NCBI GenBank assembly: GCA_013152205.1
Contig: JAADGV010000054.1
Coordinates: 1-64,000, forward strand
Direction of reading: 5' to 3'
Length of the DNA: 64,000 nucleotides
From: Planctomycetota bacterium
Lineage (GTDB): Bacteria; Planctomycetota; Planctomycetia; Pirellulales; Lacipirellulaceae
This document shows, piece by piece, positions 52,580 through 62,017 of this stretch. The notes beneath the pieces are model-generated. The model was not told the origin of the DNA, searched no databases, and saw only the letters and a program-made list of their open reading frames with translations. The position numbers were made by a program, and so were the translations under genes. Every line of letters starts with the position of its first letter. Position 1 is the stretch's first letter.

Positions 52580-54496
52580 ATGGCCACCGAAACTTCAAAC
52601 CGTCCTGATACCGATCAAGAAGCTTCATTCGCTGAAACCGCCTTGAAGCTAGGTGGTAAGAGCGACGAAGAAGCCCGCCGCACAGGCGCCATCGACAAGG
52701 CGGATGATCAGGTCGAATCGCTCTTCGCAGCGCAGTATCAAACCGTCAATAGCCCCGCCCACGTTGCTGTCTGGAATCGTGACATTCCGATTGAACTCTT
52801 TCAGAGTACCGATGTCACGCCCTCAGCCGAAGTCCAAAAGGTAATGGACGATTCGCTCGACGTCGTGCGACGACATCTGTCGGCTGGCACATTGATGGAC
52901 GACGAGAAGAAGATCACCGAAGAGGTGTTTGGCGATTTAGGAGCTGTCGGTTATTGGGGGCTTTTGGTCGACAAAGAATACGGAGGGGCCGGTTCGCCTT
53001 TCGGCGCGTTCGCACCCTTTGAAACCAAAATGGCTATGCTCGATCCAACCGTCGCCGGCTTGGCTTCGGTCCACGGCTGCATTGGCGCGGTCGACCCCGT
53101 GCGAACCTTTGGCAACGCGGAACAGAAAAAAAGGTTTCTACCGAGACTTGCCGATGGTTCGAGCCTCAGTGCCTTTGCTCTTACCGAACCCTGTGCTGGC
53201 AGCGATCTTACTCAGCTAAAAACCGAAGCCGTACTCGATGGCGACCACTACGTTGTCAATGGCGAAAAGCTCTTCATTACGAACATCCGACCGGGCCGTA
53301 CCGTCGGCCTCGTTTGCATGATCGAAGGAAAGCCAGCGGTCTTGATCGCCGATCTCCCTGACGAAGAGAACGAACAATTCCAGATTGTCCGCTACGGCAT
53401 TTGGGCTTTGAAGCATACGCACAACGTCGGCATGAAATTCAAAGATTTCCGCGTGCCGGCAGAGAACTTACTCATCCCGCCACGCGGCGACGGATTAACC
53501 ATTGCCTACCATGGCTTGAATCTCGGTCGGGTTTCGGTCGCGGCAAATGCTTCAGGCGTGATGCGTACGATGATGGCTAGCATGATTCCTTGGGCACAGT
53601 TCCGTGTGACTTACGGTGCAGAAATCGCCTCACGAGAACTTGTTCAAAGAAGGCTCGGGCGGCTTGCCGGACTTATCGTCGGTTGCGACGCCCTTGTTGC
53701 CTGGTGCGGTGGCCTGATCGACAAAGGATATCGGGGTGAAATGGAGTGTACCATCGCAAAAATCTTCGGCGGTGCCGCTCTGACCGAAGCAGCGATCGAT
53801 CTCTTTATGAAGACACACGGGGGCCGGTCCTTCCTACACGGCCATCTCTTTGGAGACCATGTCTGCGAGTATCTCGCGCCAAGCATTTACGAAGGCGAGG
53901 GAGAAATGCTCGCGATGGGATTCTTCAAATCGCTTGTCAAAGACCATGGCAAAACCTACTTCGAGCCAGTCGGCAAAGCGCTTGCTGCCGCAGGCATCAA
54001 GAAGCCCAACCCGCTCAACCCGGCTCATGCCTGGGCTCTCAAAAGCGTGGCCATGCCTTACCTCAAATGGCTCGCGGGACGGCGTCTATCGTCTATCACC
54101 AAGCCGCAGTTGCCCAACATGCCGTCGGAGATGCGCAAGCACGCCGAGTTTGCCTCCGAAAATCTGCAAAAAATGGCCCTGGAAATCTCCAGCACCATGG
54201 GCAAGTTCCAGCTCTCGCTCGCCGATCGGCAATGTCGCATGGCTGAACTTTCTGGTCGGTGCCAAGATCTTATCACGATCCTATGCACCAGCCTCTACGG
54301 AGCACGCCAAACGGACGAGGTCATCCGTGCCTCGGCCGATATTCTCTGCCAGGGGCTTACCCAGAAATACACAGGCAAACGGCCAAGCAATCGCTACTTC
54401 CGCCAGCTCACCGAACTCGGCGGATCTATCGCCAATGGTTCATTCAAGAGCATCGCCGGCATTGAGCCTGACGAAATCTTGATGCGATACGAATAG
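52580..54496 (+). CDS. Acyl-CoA dehydrogenase family protein
   Basis: The 638-residue protein is longer than the typical 380-400-residue enzymes because of extra N- and C-terminal segments. The dehydrogenase core shows FGDLGAVGYWGLLVDKEYGGAG (about residues 117-138), FALTEPCAGSDLTQLKTEA (FAD/substrate region, about 205-223), LFITNIRPG, and the helical domain ending IYEGEGEMLAMGF with a Glu where many family members carry the catalytic base (about 437). It probably oxidises an acyl-CoA and feeds electrons to ETF; chain preference is unclear. AGAGATAA precedes the ATG. It is monocistronic. Confidence 0.9.
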   Translation: MATETSNRPDTDQEASFAETALKLGGKSDEEARRTGAIDKADDQVESLFAAQYQTVNSPAHVAVWNRDIPIELFQSTDVTPSAEVQKVMDDSLDVVRRHLSAGTLMDDEKKITEEVFGDLGAVGYWGLLVDKEYGGAGSPFGAFAPFETKMAMLDPTVAGLASVHGCIGAVDPVRTFGNAEQKKRFLPRLADGSSLSAFALTEPCAGSDLTQLKTEAVLDGDHYVVNGEKLFITNIRPGRTVGLVCMIEGKPAVLIADLPDEENEQFQIVRYGIWALKHTHNVGMKFKDFRVPAENLLIPPRGDGLTIAYHGLNLGRVSVAANASGVMRTMMASMIPWAQFRVTYGAEIASRELVQRRLGRLAGLIVGCDALVAWCGGLIDKGYRGEMECTIAKIFGGAALTEAAIDLFMKTHGGRSFLHGHLFGDHVCEYLAPSIYEGEGEMLAMGFFKSLVKDHGKTYFEPVGKALAAAGIKKPNPLNPAHAWALKSVAMPYLKWLAGRRLSSITKPQLPNMPSEMRKHAEFASENLQKMALEISSTMGKFQLSLADRQCRMAELSGRCQDLITILCTSLYGARQTDEVIRASADILCQGLTQKYTGKRPSNRYFRQLTELGGSIANGSFKSIAGIEPDEILMRYE

Positions 54497-54623
54497 CCTA
54501 CGGCCATTTTCAAGCAATTTTATTGCACCAGGAATTTTTTGCGGCCAGGGGCTTGCATAAAAATCCGTAGTAACGCAGAATACTGAACAAACGTACATTT
54601 CCTTAACCGAGGCGATTACGATT

Positions 54624-56159
54624 GTGCTTGCAAAACTGCGTACGTTTTCGTTGCTGGGTATCGACGCCTTGCCGGTAGAGGTCGAGGTCGACGTCTCGCC
54701 GGCTGCGATGCCGAAGGTTCTGCTGGTGGGATTGCCCGAGGCGGCCGTCAAAGAGAGTACCCACCGTATCGAACGGGCATTGGCCAATAGCGGCTACGTT
54801 CGGCCAGAGAATCGCGTGGTTATCAACCTCGCCCCGGCCGAGTTGCCCAAGCAGGCCGCGTCGTTCGATCTGCCAATTGCCTTGGGACTGCTAGCCGCCA
54901 GCGGGCAGCTCGATTCTGACCTCTTCGATCAATACGCGGCTGTTGGCGAATTGGCCCTCTCTGGCAACACCCGTCCGACCAAGGGCGGTCTGTCGATGGC
55001 TATTGCGGCTGCCCAAAACGGTGCCCGAGGGATTGTCGTCCCTGCCGCCAATGCAGCCGAGGCTGCGGTCGTCGAAGGTTTAGAAGTGATCGCCGTGGAA
55101 AGCCTCACCCAGGCGGTCGCTTTTTTTGCTGGGCAGTTGCCTATCGATCCCACCCCTTCGCGTCTGACTGAGCTATTCGAAGAACTTGGCGGCTACGACG
55201 TCGACTTCTCCGATGTGCGCGGCCAAGAGATGGCAAAGCGAGCGCTTACCTTGGCAGCGGCAGGAGGCCATAATCTGTTAATGGTTGGGCCGCCCGGTTC
55301 AGGCAAAACCATGCTTGCGAAACGGGTACCTTCGATCCTCGTGGGCCTGAGCCCCAAAGAATCTATCGAAACCTCTCGCATTTACAGCGTCTTAGGAAAA
55401 CTCCCCAAAGGCAAGCCGCTGCTAGCGCGACGCCCCTATCGTGCCCCGCATCACACCATCAGCAACGCCGGGCTGGTCGGCGGCGGATCGATTCCCGCGC
55501 CAGGAGAGATTAGCCTTGCTCACAACGGAGTGCTGTTTCTCGACGAGTTGCCTGAATTCAATCGCCAGACACTCGAAGTGCTTCGCCAACCGTTGGAAGA
55601 CGGCTCGGTTTCGATCAGCCGAGCACTGTGCTCAACAGACTTTCCGGCCAACTTCATGTTAATCGCATCGCTCAACCCCTGCCCCTGCGGCTACCGCAAC
55701 GACCCTCGCCGCGACTGCCATTGCAGCTTGCCACAAGTTGAGCGATATATGGCAAAAATCAGCGGCCCACTGCTGGATCGGATCGATCTGCATATCGAGG
55801 TGCCTGCCGTGCCATTCAACGAATTGTCGGCCGCTGCCGATGGCACCGACAGCCGGTCGATGCGAGAGATGGTAACCACCGCTCGGGCACGACAGTCAGA
55901 ACGATTTGCAAGCTCTACCACACGCACCAATGCCCAGATGACAACGCGCGAATTACGGCAATTGTGCAAAGTGGACGCCCCTTGCCATAAGATGCTTGAA
56001 CAGAGCGTCGATCAACTTGGCCTCTCCGCTCGGGCACACGATAAAGTCCTGCGCGTAGCCCGAACGATCGCTGACGTCGACGGTGCCGAATCGCTCAACC
56101 TCGAACACATCAGCGAAGCCATCAACTACCGCATGCTAGACCGCCAATTCTGGGGCTAA
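54624..56159 (+). CDS. YifB/ComM-family Mg-chelatase-like AAA ATPase
   Basis: The 511-residue protein starts at a GTG. The N-terminal Lon-protease-like fold spans about residues 1-170 (DVSPAAMPKVLLVGLPEAAVKES, GLSMAIAAAQNGARGIVVPAAN). The AAA module follows with Walker A MVGPPGSGKTMLAKRVPSI (about 221-239), the insert RAPHHTISNAGLVGGGSIPAPGEISLAHNGVLFLDELPEF containing Walker B, and a zinc-like CPCGYRNDPRRDCHC. ComM proteins promote branch migration during natural transformation. The flanks give no competence genes. Confidence 0.93.
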   Translation: MLAKLRTFSLLGIDALPVEVEVDVSPAAMPKVLLVGLPEAAVKESTHRIERALANSGYVRPENRVVINLAPAELPKQAASFDLPIALGLLAASGQLDSDLFDQYAAVGELALSGNTRPTKGGLSMAIAAAQNGARGIVVPAANAAEAAVVEGLEVIAVESLTQAVAFFAGQLPIDPTPSRLTELFEELGGYDVDFSDVRGQEMAKRALTLAAAGGHNLLMVGPPGSGKTMLAKRVPSILVGLSPKESIETSRIYSVLGKLPKGKPLLARRPYRAPHHTISNAGLVGGGSIPAPGEISLAHNGVLFLDELPEFNRQTLEVLRQPLEDGSVSISRALCSTDFPANFMLIASLNPCPCGYRNDPRRDCHCSLPQVERYMAKISGPLLDRIDLHIEVPAVPFNELSAAADGTDSRSMREMVTTARARQSERFASSTTRTNAQMTTRELRQLCKVDAPCHKMLEQSVDQLGLSARAHDKVLRVARTIADVDGAESLNLEHISEAINYRMLDRQFWG

Positions 56160-56249
56160 CCAGCCGTATTGCCACGCAATACACGGCGCATCGCGAAAAA
56201 CGTAACCTAAGCGATAACACGATGCGCCGTGCGATGCGTGGCATCGCGG

Positions 56250-58217
56250 CTAGCGCCGTTTACGATTGTGCACCGCATTTTCTGCCTGCCCTGTCATTTC
56301 AAAGAGAAATCGGCTGGGGACTGTGTCGCGGGTTTTGCCCCATTTCCTGCGTGTCAGGGCAATGCTGAGTGTGAGCTGCTCTTGGGCTCGGGTCACTCCG
56401 ACATAACAAAGTCGACGTTCCTCATCGATTGCATCCCCGTCAGCAGTAATCGATCGTTTGTGTGGCAAGATCCCCTCTTCCATCCCCACCATATAGACGT
56501 AGGGAAATTCCAAACCTTTGGCCGAGTGGAGCGTCATCAACGCGATGGCATTGCTTTTCAACTGATTCTCTTTCTCGTCGGGCGTATCCTGCCCCCCGAG
56601 GGCGACTTCGTCGAGAAACCCCTGCAAGTTAGGCTCTTTCGATTGCCCTTGGTAATTTGCCGCTGCATTGATCACCTCTTCTAATGAGGCATTGCGTGCG
56701 TCGCGATCGTTGGGATCGGGGTAAATGCGGCTGAGTTCATTGCGATAATTGGCTTTTTCGATCACCAACGAAGCTAAGTCTTGCAGTTTGCAGTTAGGAG
56801 CAATTTCTCGAATCGATTCGATCAAGGTGTGAAACTTTTTGACCGATTGTGCTGCGGCGGGGGCCAGTATTCCCTCTTCGCCAGCAGTTGATAGAAAATC
56901 CCAAACGTGCCCCCCATGCGAAGTTGCAGCAGCGACTAGCGACTTCACCGTCGAGTTCCCAATGCCTCGGGCCGGCGTATTGATGATCCGCAGCAGCGAG
57001 ACTTCGTCGTGCGGATTTTCGATGACTTTCAGATAAGCCAATAGGTCGCGAACTTCCTTGCGGTCGAAAAAGCTCATGCCTCCGACCAAAATATACGGAA
57101 GCTTAGCCTTGCGAAGCTCGGTTTCAAAGCTACGGGGTTGTTCGTTCGTACGACAGAGGATGGCAAAGTCGCGTGCTGCAACGCCGGGCTGACTCAGCAG
57201 GTGCTGAATATCAGCAACTACCTTTTCAGCTTCTTGGTTTTCGTCAGGAAGTTGCAAGACGCGTGGCCGAGCCCCGCCGGCGCGAGCAGCACGAAGCACC
57301 TTGTCGTGGCGCACTCGATTGAAAGCGATCAGCGTATTGGCGTAATTAAGAATCGCCGAGGTCGAGCGGTAGTTGTCCTCAAGCCGAACGACTTTGGCGT
57401 CGGGCCAGTCTTTTTCAAAACGTAGGATGTGCTCAACTTCAGCACCCCGCCAACCATAGATCGACTGATCGTCGTCGCCCACCACGCACAAATTCCGATG
57501 GCCCATCGCCAAGCCTCGAACTATCTGATACTGGCTCTGATTGGTGTCTTGATATTCGTCGATCAACACATGGTCGAACCGCGAAGCTTCCTCGCGACGG
57601 ACGGCCGCATTTTCTGAAAACAATTGCTGCACCAGCAACAGCAAGTCATCAAAATCGACCACCCCTTTCGTTTTGAGATTGTTCTGATAGCGGCGATAGG
57701 CTGCTGCAGCCAGATGCTCTTTGTCGGTTTCAGCAACCGAAGCAGCCCGCGCGGGGCCGATCGAACGTGTCTTCCAGCCACCGATAATGGCGATCAAGTC
57801 GCCGGGCCGCAGAGACTCGTTGGGGCAACGGATTTCGCGAAGCGCTGCTCGTGCTTCCGACTCCTGGTCGCCTCGGTCGCAAATGCTGAACTTGGCCGGG
57901 TAGCCGAGTTTAGCAATATGCCGTCGGAGTATTCTTACGCATTGCGAATGAAAGGTCGAAATCTGGGGCCGCATCTGCTTGCGGCCTTTGCCTTTGGTAC
58001 GCAGCAAAGCTGAGGCCCGCTGCAACATCTCGCCAGCAGCTTTGCGGGTAAAAGTGACCGCGAGAATCCGCTCGGGGGGAGTCCCATGGCGGATCAATTC
58101 GGCGATACGATGGGTGACCACCCGAGTTTTCCCAGTCCCAGCCCCGGCAAGAACCAATAGCGGCCCGCTCAGGGTACGTACCGCTTCGCGTTGGGGGGAA
58201 TTCAGCTTGGCGGACAT
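56250..58217 (-). CDS. UvrD/PcrA/Rep-type superfamily I DNA helicase
   Basis: The protein has 655 residues from ATG 58217 (MSAKLNSPQREAVRTL). Motif I/Q region: QREAV and VLAGAGTGKTRVVTHRI (about residues 22-38); IIb/III: DHVLIDEYQDTNQSQ, VVGDDDQSIYGWRGA; IV-VI: VVRLEDNYRST, ALMTLHSAKGLEFPYVYMVG (about 560) and EERRLCYVGVTRA (about 590). It unwinds DNA 3'-5' in repair and replication-fork restart. The C-terminus is short, lacking the long UvrD tail, so Rep- or PcrA-like activity is equally likely. Convergent with YifB. Confidence 0.94.
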   Translation of the reverse strand: MSAKLNSPQREAVRTLSGPLLVLAGAGTGKTRVVTHRIAELIRHGTPPERILAVTFTRKAAGEMLQRASALLRTKGKGRKQMRPQISTFHSQCVRILRRHIAKLGYPAKFSICDRGDQESEARAALREIRCPNESLRPGDLIAIIGGWKTRSIGPARAASVAETDKEHLAAAAYRRYQNNLKTKGVVDFDDLLLLVQQLFSENAAVRREEASRFDHVLIDEYQDTNQSQYQIVRGLAMGHRNLCVVGDDDQSIYGWRGAEVEHILRFEKDWPDAKVVRLEDNYRSTSAILNYANTLIAFNRVRHDKVLRAARAGGARPRVLQLPDENQEAEKVVADIQHLLSQPGVAARDFAILCRTNEQPRSFETELRKAKLPYILVGGMSFFDRKEVRDLLAYLKVIENPHDEVSLLRIINTPARGIGNSTVKSLVAAATSHGGHVWDFLSTAGEEGILAPAAAQSVKKFHTLIESIREIAPNCKLQDLASLVIEKANYRNELSRIYPDPNDRDARNASLEEVINAAANYQGQSKEPNLQGFLDEVALGGQDTPDEKENQLKSNAIALMTLHSAKGLEFPYVYMVGMEEGILPHKRSITADGDAIDEERRLCYVGVTRAQEQLTLSIALTRRKWGKTRDTVPSRFLFEMTGQAENAVHNRKRR

Positions 58218-58471
58218 GAAGGGCAGGGGGGGGCTAATATTTTTTGGGGTTCTTGTCAGTACAAGCCCTGGATCGTAGTGGGCGGCTGCCGCTGTGGAAA
58301 GGACTTGACTTCGAGGACCTTTCGGTCCGTGAGAGAGGGGTCTCAAACTAGGTCCACCTTGACGCTAACCCTTGGCGAGCCTTACACTTCGGAGACCGGA
58401 TTTAGCATGCTGCACTCGTTGCTACGGGTGAGGCTGCGCGGATACCTACCCAAGCCCAAAGAACTGTAATT

Positions 58472-59430
58472 ATGAAGAGCGAACGACGTCACGACTTAGA
58501 ATCCAACGAATTAGTGGTTTGGCTTGATAAGTTCCGACCATACACGGGACAGGCCACGGCTGTGGTTGCTGTGGTGGTATCGGTTCTGGCTATCGGTTCG
58601 ATATGGAATAGCGGCTCGGAAGCGAAGCAAGAAGCCGCATGGGATGCCTTTGCGCTGGCGAATGACACAAGCGATCCAGAGCTTATGGCTCTGTTGAGTG
58701 CGGCAGATAACGAGGAATACGCAGGTACTTCGATGCCAGAATGGGCCCATGTTACCTGGGCCGATCGTCAACTTCTATTGGCGGGCCACGCATATTTGGC
58801 AGATCGCTCGGCGGCTCGCAGTCGCTTGAAAAAAGTCGAAGGCATCTATAGCACCTTGGCCGCCGGGGCCAGTGACAGCGAAGTCAAGAATCGCGCCCGA
58901 TTTGGCTTAGCTCGCGTTTTTGAATTGCAAAACAAGTTGGACGAAGCCAAAGAACAATATGCGATGGTGCAGGGCGATCTGGAGTCGTTGGCTAGCGAGC
59001 GGGCCACACAGCTTGACCTGCCCGAAGTTCGAGAAGCCTGTGCTTGGCTGGCGACTGCCGATTTGCCACTTCCGGCCAGCAGTGGTGCTCATCAGGGGCA
59101 ACCCAATTTCGATGTTGAGTTTCCTGCAACCGATAGCGGCGAGTTCAATACCAAGACGCTGGAAGATTTGCTAGAAAACCTCACAAAGCAAAGCGGGAAA
59201 ACCGAAAAACGCTACAGCGAAGACGACGAAGAAAAGGCCACCGAAGAAGAAACTGCCGCACCGGAAGACTCGGCTGCCGCCGAGCAATCGCCAGCTGACG
59301 ACAAGCCTGCCGAGCAAGAGGCGAAACCAGAAACCGAAGCCCCGGTTGAACCGGCGAGCGAAAAGCCTGCTGCGGAAGCGAGCGAGGCGGAAGCTACCGA
59401 GGCCTCAGCAGAAACAGCTGCTGAAGGGCA

Positions 59431-59434
<4 letters not shown>
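58472..59434 (+). CDS. Membrane-anchored hypothetical protein with TPR-like helices and acidic Ala/Glu tail
   Basis: The 320-residue protein has a single transmembrane segment near residues 30-48 (TAVVAVVVSVLAIGSIW) and then helical pairs of TPR character (ADRQLLLAGHAYLADRSAARSRLKK, ARFGLARVFELQNKLDEAKEQY). The C-terminal about 80 residues are of low complexity, rich in Glu, Ala and Pro. The layout resembles YfgM-like periplasmic-facing chaperone partners. It overlaps rluD by 4 bp (ATGA), so they are co-translated. The function is unknown; a cell-envelope role is inferred. Confidence 0.75.
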
Positions 59435-60423
<989 letters not shown>

Positions 60424-60595
60424 CAATTCTTTCGTCTGACAATTACTCTCTGGCAAGAGCACTTCGGGAGACGCCAACGGGGCATGAAGAATTGGAGACG
60501 AGAAACTCTATTTTCGACCAAAAACGTATCCGTGTTAATACATTCCAACTCGGATGCTCAGCATAAAGGCTTGATCGACAACGGGTTAGGTAAAG

Positions 60596-60637
60596 TGGAG
60601 GATAGCGGGCTCGAACCGCTGACCTTTTGGCTGCCAG
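60596..60637 (-). tRNA. 3'-half fragment of a tRNA-Ala (GGC), attachment-site-like
   Basis: Reading the minus strand there is an anticodon loop CTGGCAG (anticodon GGC), then 3' anticodon-stem CCAAA, variable loop AGGTC, T-arm AGCGG-TTCGAGC-CCGCT and acceptor 3' side ATCCTCC-A. No matching 5' half (D-arm, 5' acceptor, TTTGG anticodon stem) is present upstream of it; foreign sequence begins at 60638. A tRNA 3' half alone is the usual scar of an integrative element's attachment site. It cannot be a functional tRNA. Confidence 0.8.
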
Positions 60638-60978
60638 ACGCCTAGAAAACAAGGGGTTTTTTGATGTTTTCTGCTTTATTTAGGCACTCTAATGCAACCA
60701 ACCAAAGAATGCAACCTGTTTCATTCAATTGCAATATTTTTCGAAGAATACGGGTAGTTTGAGAATTGCCAAAATCGCAAGCGGGTACAATACCCGCTTG
60801 GCCTAATAAGTGTTCACCCCAACTGCATGACGCAAACACGCCCAATCAATAACGCTAGCCGATTTGAAGCAGCCATGTTGCCCTCTGACTTACCCTAAAC
60901 CCGTTCGATTCTGGGGGGGGATCCTAGGTTGGGTTGAATGCTCCGCGCTCGTTACAGCCCATCCTGTGGCTGCCATTG
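60638..60978. other. Gene-free scar region beside the tRNA fragment
   Basis: No coding frame looks real. A perfect 8-bp hairpin AAGCGGGT-acaat-ACCCGCTT (60779-60799) could be a terminator or a decayed repeat, but no clean T-run follows. The stretch is AT-rich compared with its neighbours, which suggests imported or decaying DNA. Confidence 0.4.
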
Positions 60979-61000
60979 CAGGTGGAAACGTTTCCACCTG
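60979..61000. promoter_or_regulatory. 22-bp perfect palindrome, LacI-family operator-like
   Basis: The half-site CAGGTGGAAAC is followed immediately by its exact reverse complement. The core TGGAAACGTTTCCA with a central CG is the shape of LacI/GalR-family operators. No regulator or regulated gene is adjacent, so it may be a relic of a lost operon or a chance palindrome; the length argues against chance. Confidence 0.45.
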
Positions 61001-61006
61001 AGAATA

Positions 61007-61035
61007 GGTTGTGGCGAATTCGTCACAACCTTTTT
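61007..61035 (+). terminator. Intrinsic terminator
   Basis: GGTTGTG (61007-61013) pairs with CACAACC (61024-61030), enclosing CGAATTCG, and TTTTT follows at once. The fold and U-tract are those of a rho-independent terminator on the plus strand. No clear plus-strand gene precedes it within 500 bp; rluD read-through is the only candidate. Confidence 0.7.
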
Positions 61036-61088
61036 CTGCGATCGCTAAACACCGACCGCCCCACTGCGAGACGGTCGGCTGTGTCGTT

Positions 61089-61281
61089 CCTAAACTCCGG
61101 TCAGCATCCGTTCTGAGAATACCGGCGGCTTCCAACCGCCGAGCCTTTCTTCATCCCAAGTCGATTGAATTTCCTTGCAGAGTTCTGCAATCTCTTCGAG
61201 CGTGGGCAAGTAGACGACCCGGCTGCCTCTGTTGCCCGGGGTGCGCCTACTAGATAGTCGTCCCTGATGTTGAGGGCATAA
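61089..61281 (-). pseudogene. Remnant of a small conserved planctomycete gene next to attI copy 2
   Basis: An open frame without any start codon runs from the attI core to a TAG at 61089. Its meaningful part reads TPGNRGSRVVYLPTLEEI, then ELCKEIQSTWDEERLGGW, ending FSERMLTGV. 'RVVYLPTxEEI...C..IQ..W' resembles a family of about 60-residue planctomycete hypothetical proteins. It may be a first cassette or chromosomal DNA joined at the core. It lacks a start and is probably dead. Confidence 0.5.
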
Positions 61282-61329
61282 CTATAATTATAACGACGTC
61301 TATCCAATACATACTGGACGCCCTGGGGG
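61276..61329 (-). other. attI-like integron recombination site, copy 2
   Basis: On the minus strand, a block ending in the core GTTATGC (61276-61282) matches the 13650-13698 block over about 45 bp; the shared region includes gtatgtattggatagacg and tcgttataa. Homology ends at GTTA, as at a recombination crossover. On its other side, six bases away, a divergent integron-integrase-like reading frame starts, which is the standard intI/attI geometry. Confidence 0.75.
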
Positions 61330-61334
61330 AAAGC

Positions 61335-61448
61335 ATGTCAGCAATGTACAGCAACTTGGGAAAGAGGGCAAATTTTGCCAAACCACCTCGACTATTGGAC
61401 CGAATGCGGCAAGTGTTACACACAAGACACTGCAAGACAAACCCGTAA
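61335..61448 (+). pseudogene. intI: N-terminal fragment of an integron integrase gene (intI)
   Basis: From ATG 61335 the frame encodes 37 residues: MSAMYSNLGKRANFA, then KPPRLLDRMRQVLHTRHCK, then TNP and a stop. 'KPPRLLDRMRQVLHTRHC' matches the start of integron integrases (consensus about KP.LLDRVREAIR.RHYS.RTE.AYV). The catalytic tyrosine-recombinase domain and the IntI-specific insert are absent; after the stop the sequence turns into AT-rich repeats. The gene has thus been truncated to its head. Its divergent position from the attI-like block is diagnostic. Confidence 0.7.
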
Positions 61449-61486
61449 AAGCTTGTTTTCTTGACACAATTTTTTGAAAGAAGCGA

Positions 61487-61575
61487 ACCGCTAATCAACG
61501 CGGATAATCGCTAATCGCAGGTCGGTTTTTCACATTTCGTTCACCTATTAGCGTGTATTAGCGCTGATTAGCGGT
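61487..61575. repeat. Dispersed hairpin of the 'cgctaatcaacgc' type
   Basis: The arms accgctaatcaacgcggata (from 61487) and attagcgctgattagcggt (to 61575) are inverted copies with further gctaat/attagc strings between them. Its architecture is the same as the other intergenic hairpins of the window, with a different arm sequence. Confidence 0.7.
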
Positions 61576-61589
61576 CCCCTTTTTTTGTT

Positions 61590-61682
61590 GTTGAAATTGG
61601 GCCACCACTTCTGGGACAATAGCGGTCAGCTTTTAGCCGTTAGCCATCAGATTCCGTCATTCGTCATTCGGATTTCGACATT
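61590..61682 (+). repeat. About 95-bp dispersed repeat, copy 2
   Basis: The partner of 43955-44048: gttgaaattgggccaccact ... cgtcattcgtcattcgga. It differs by scattered substitutions and one gap. It sits directly after the 61487 hairpin and before a 340-bp gene-free AT/CA-rich tract (61683-62017) that ends at the lpxA stop. Confidence 0.85.
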
Positions 61683-62017
61683 TCCCAGCGCCTAGCGCCC
61701 AGCAACTACCAACCCAAAAACGACAAAACCCCAACGTCATCCATCCACCCACATCCCAGCAAAGTACGGAATTTATAGAGCCAAAGACGAACCACGCCAA
61801 AAAAACGAAACGGGTTTTGTCCCGATCAATGCGTTTCTCGCCTTTTCGCGACAAAAACAACCACGCCAAAGACGCCTAAACACTGCAATAGAAGCAGCTA
61901 ACGCTCAGAGGAGCAAAGAATTTTGTCCATTTTCGACCCAAAATCGGAGGAAAAACAGTCAAAATGAGGGGTAGCACTCAGCTTACAAATCAGCAATCAA
62001 AAATCAAACATTTCACA

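Noticed and set aside
60575-60600. A GTTAGGT core-like heptamer beside the tRNA fragment
   Set aside because: No RYYYAAC partner and no stem-loop at a suitable distance; the heptamer is expected by chance.
61657-61869. A 70-codon minus-strand frame upstream of the lpxA end
   Set aside because: It lies inside repeat-like, low-complexity DNA, has no ribosome site and matches no known family.
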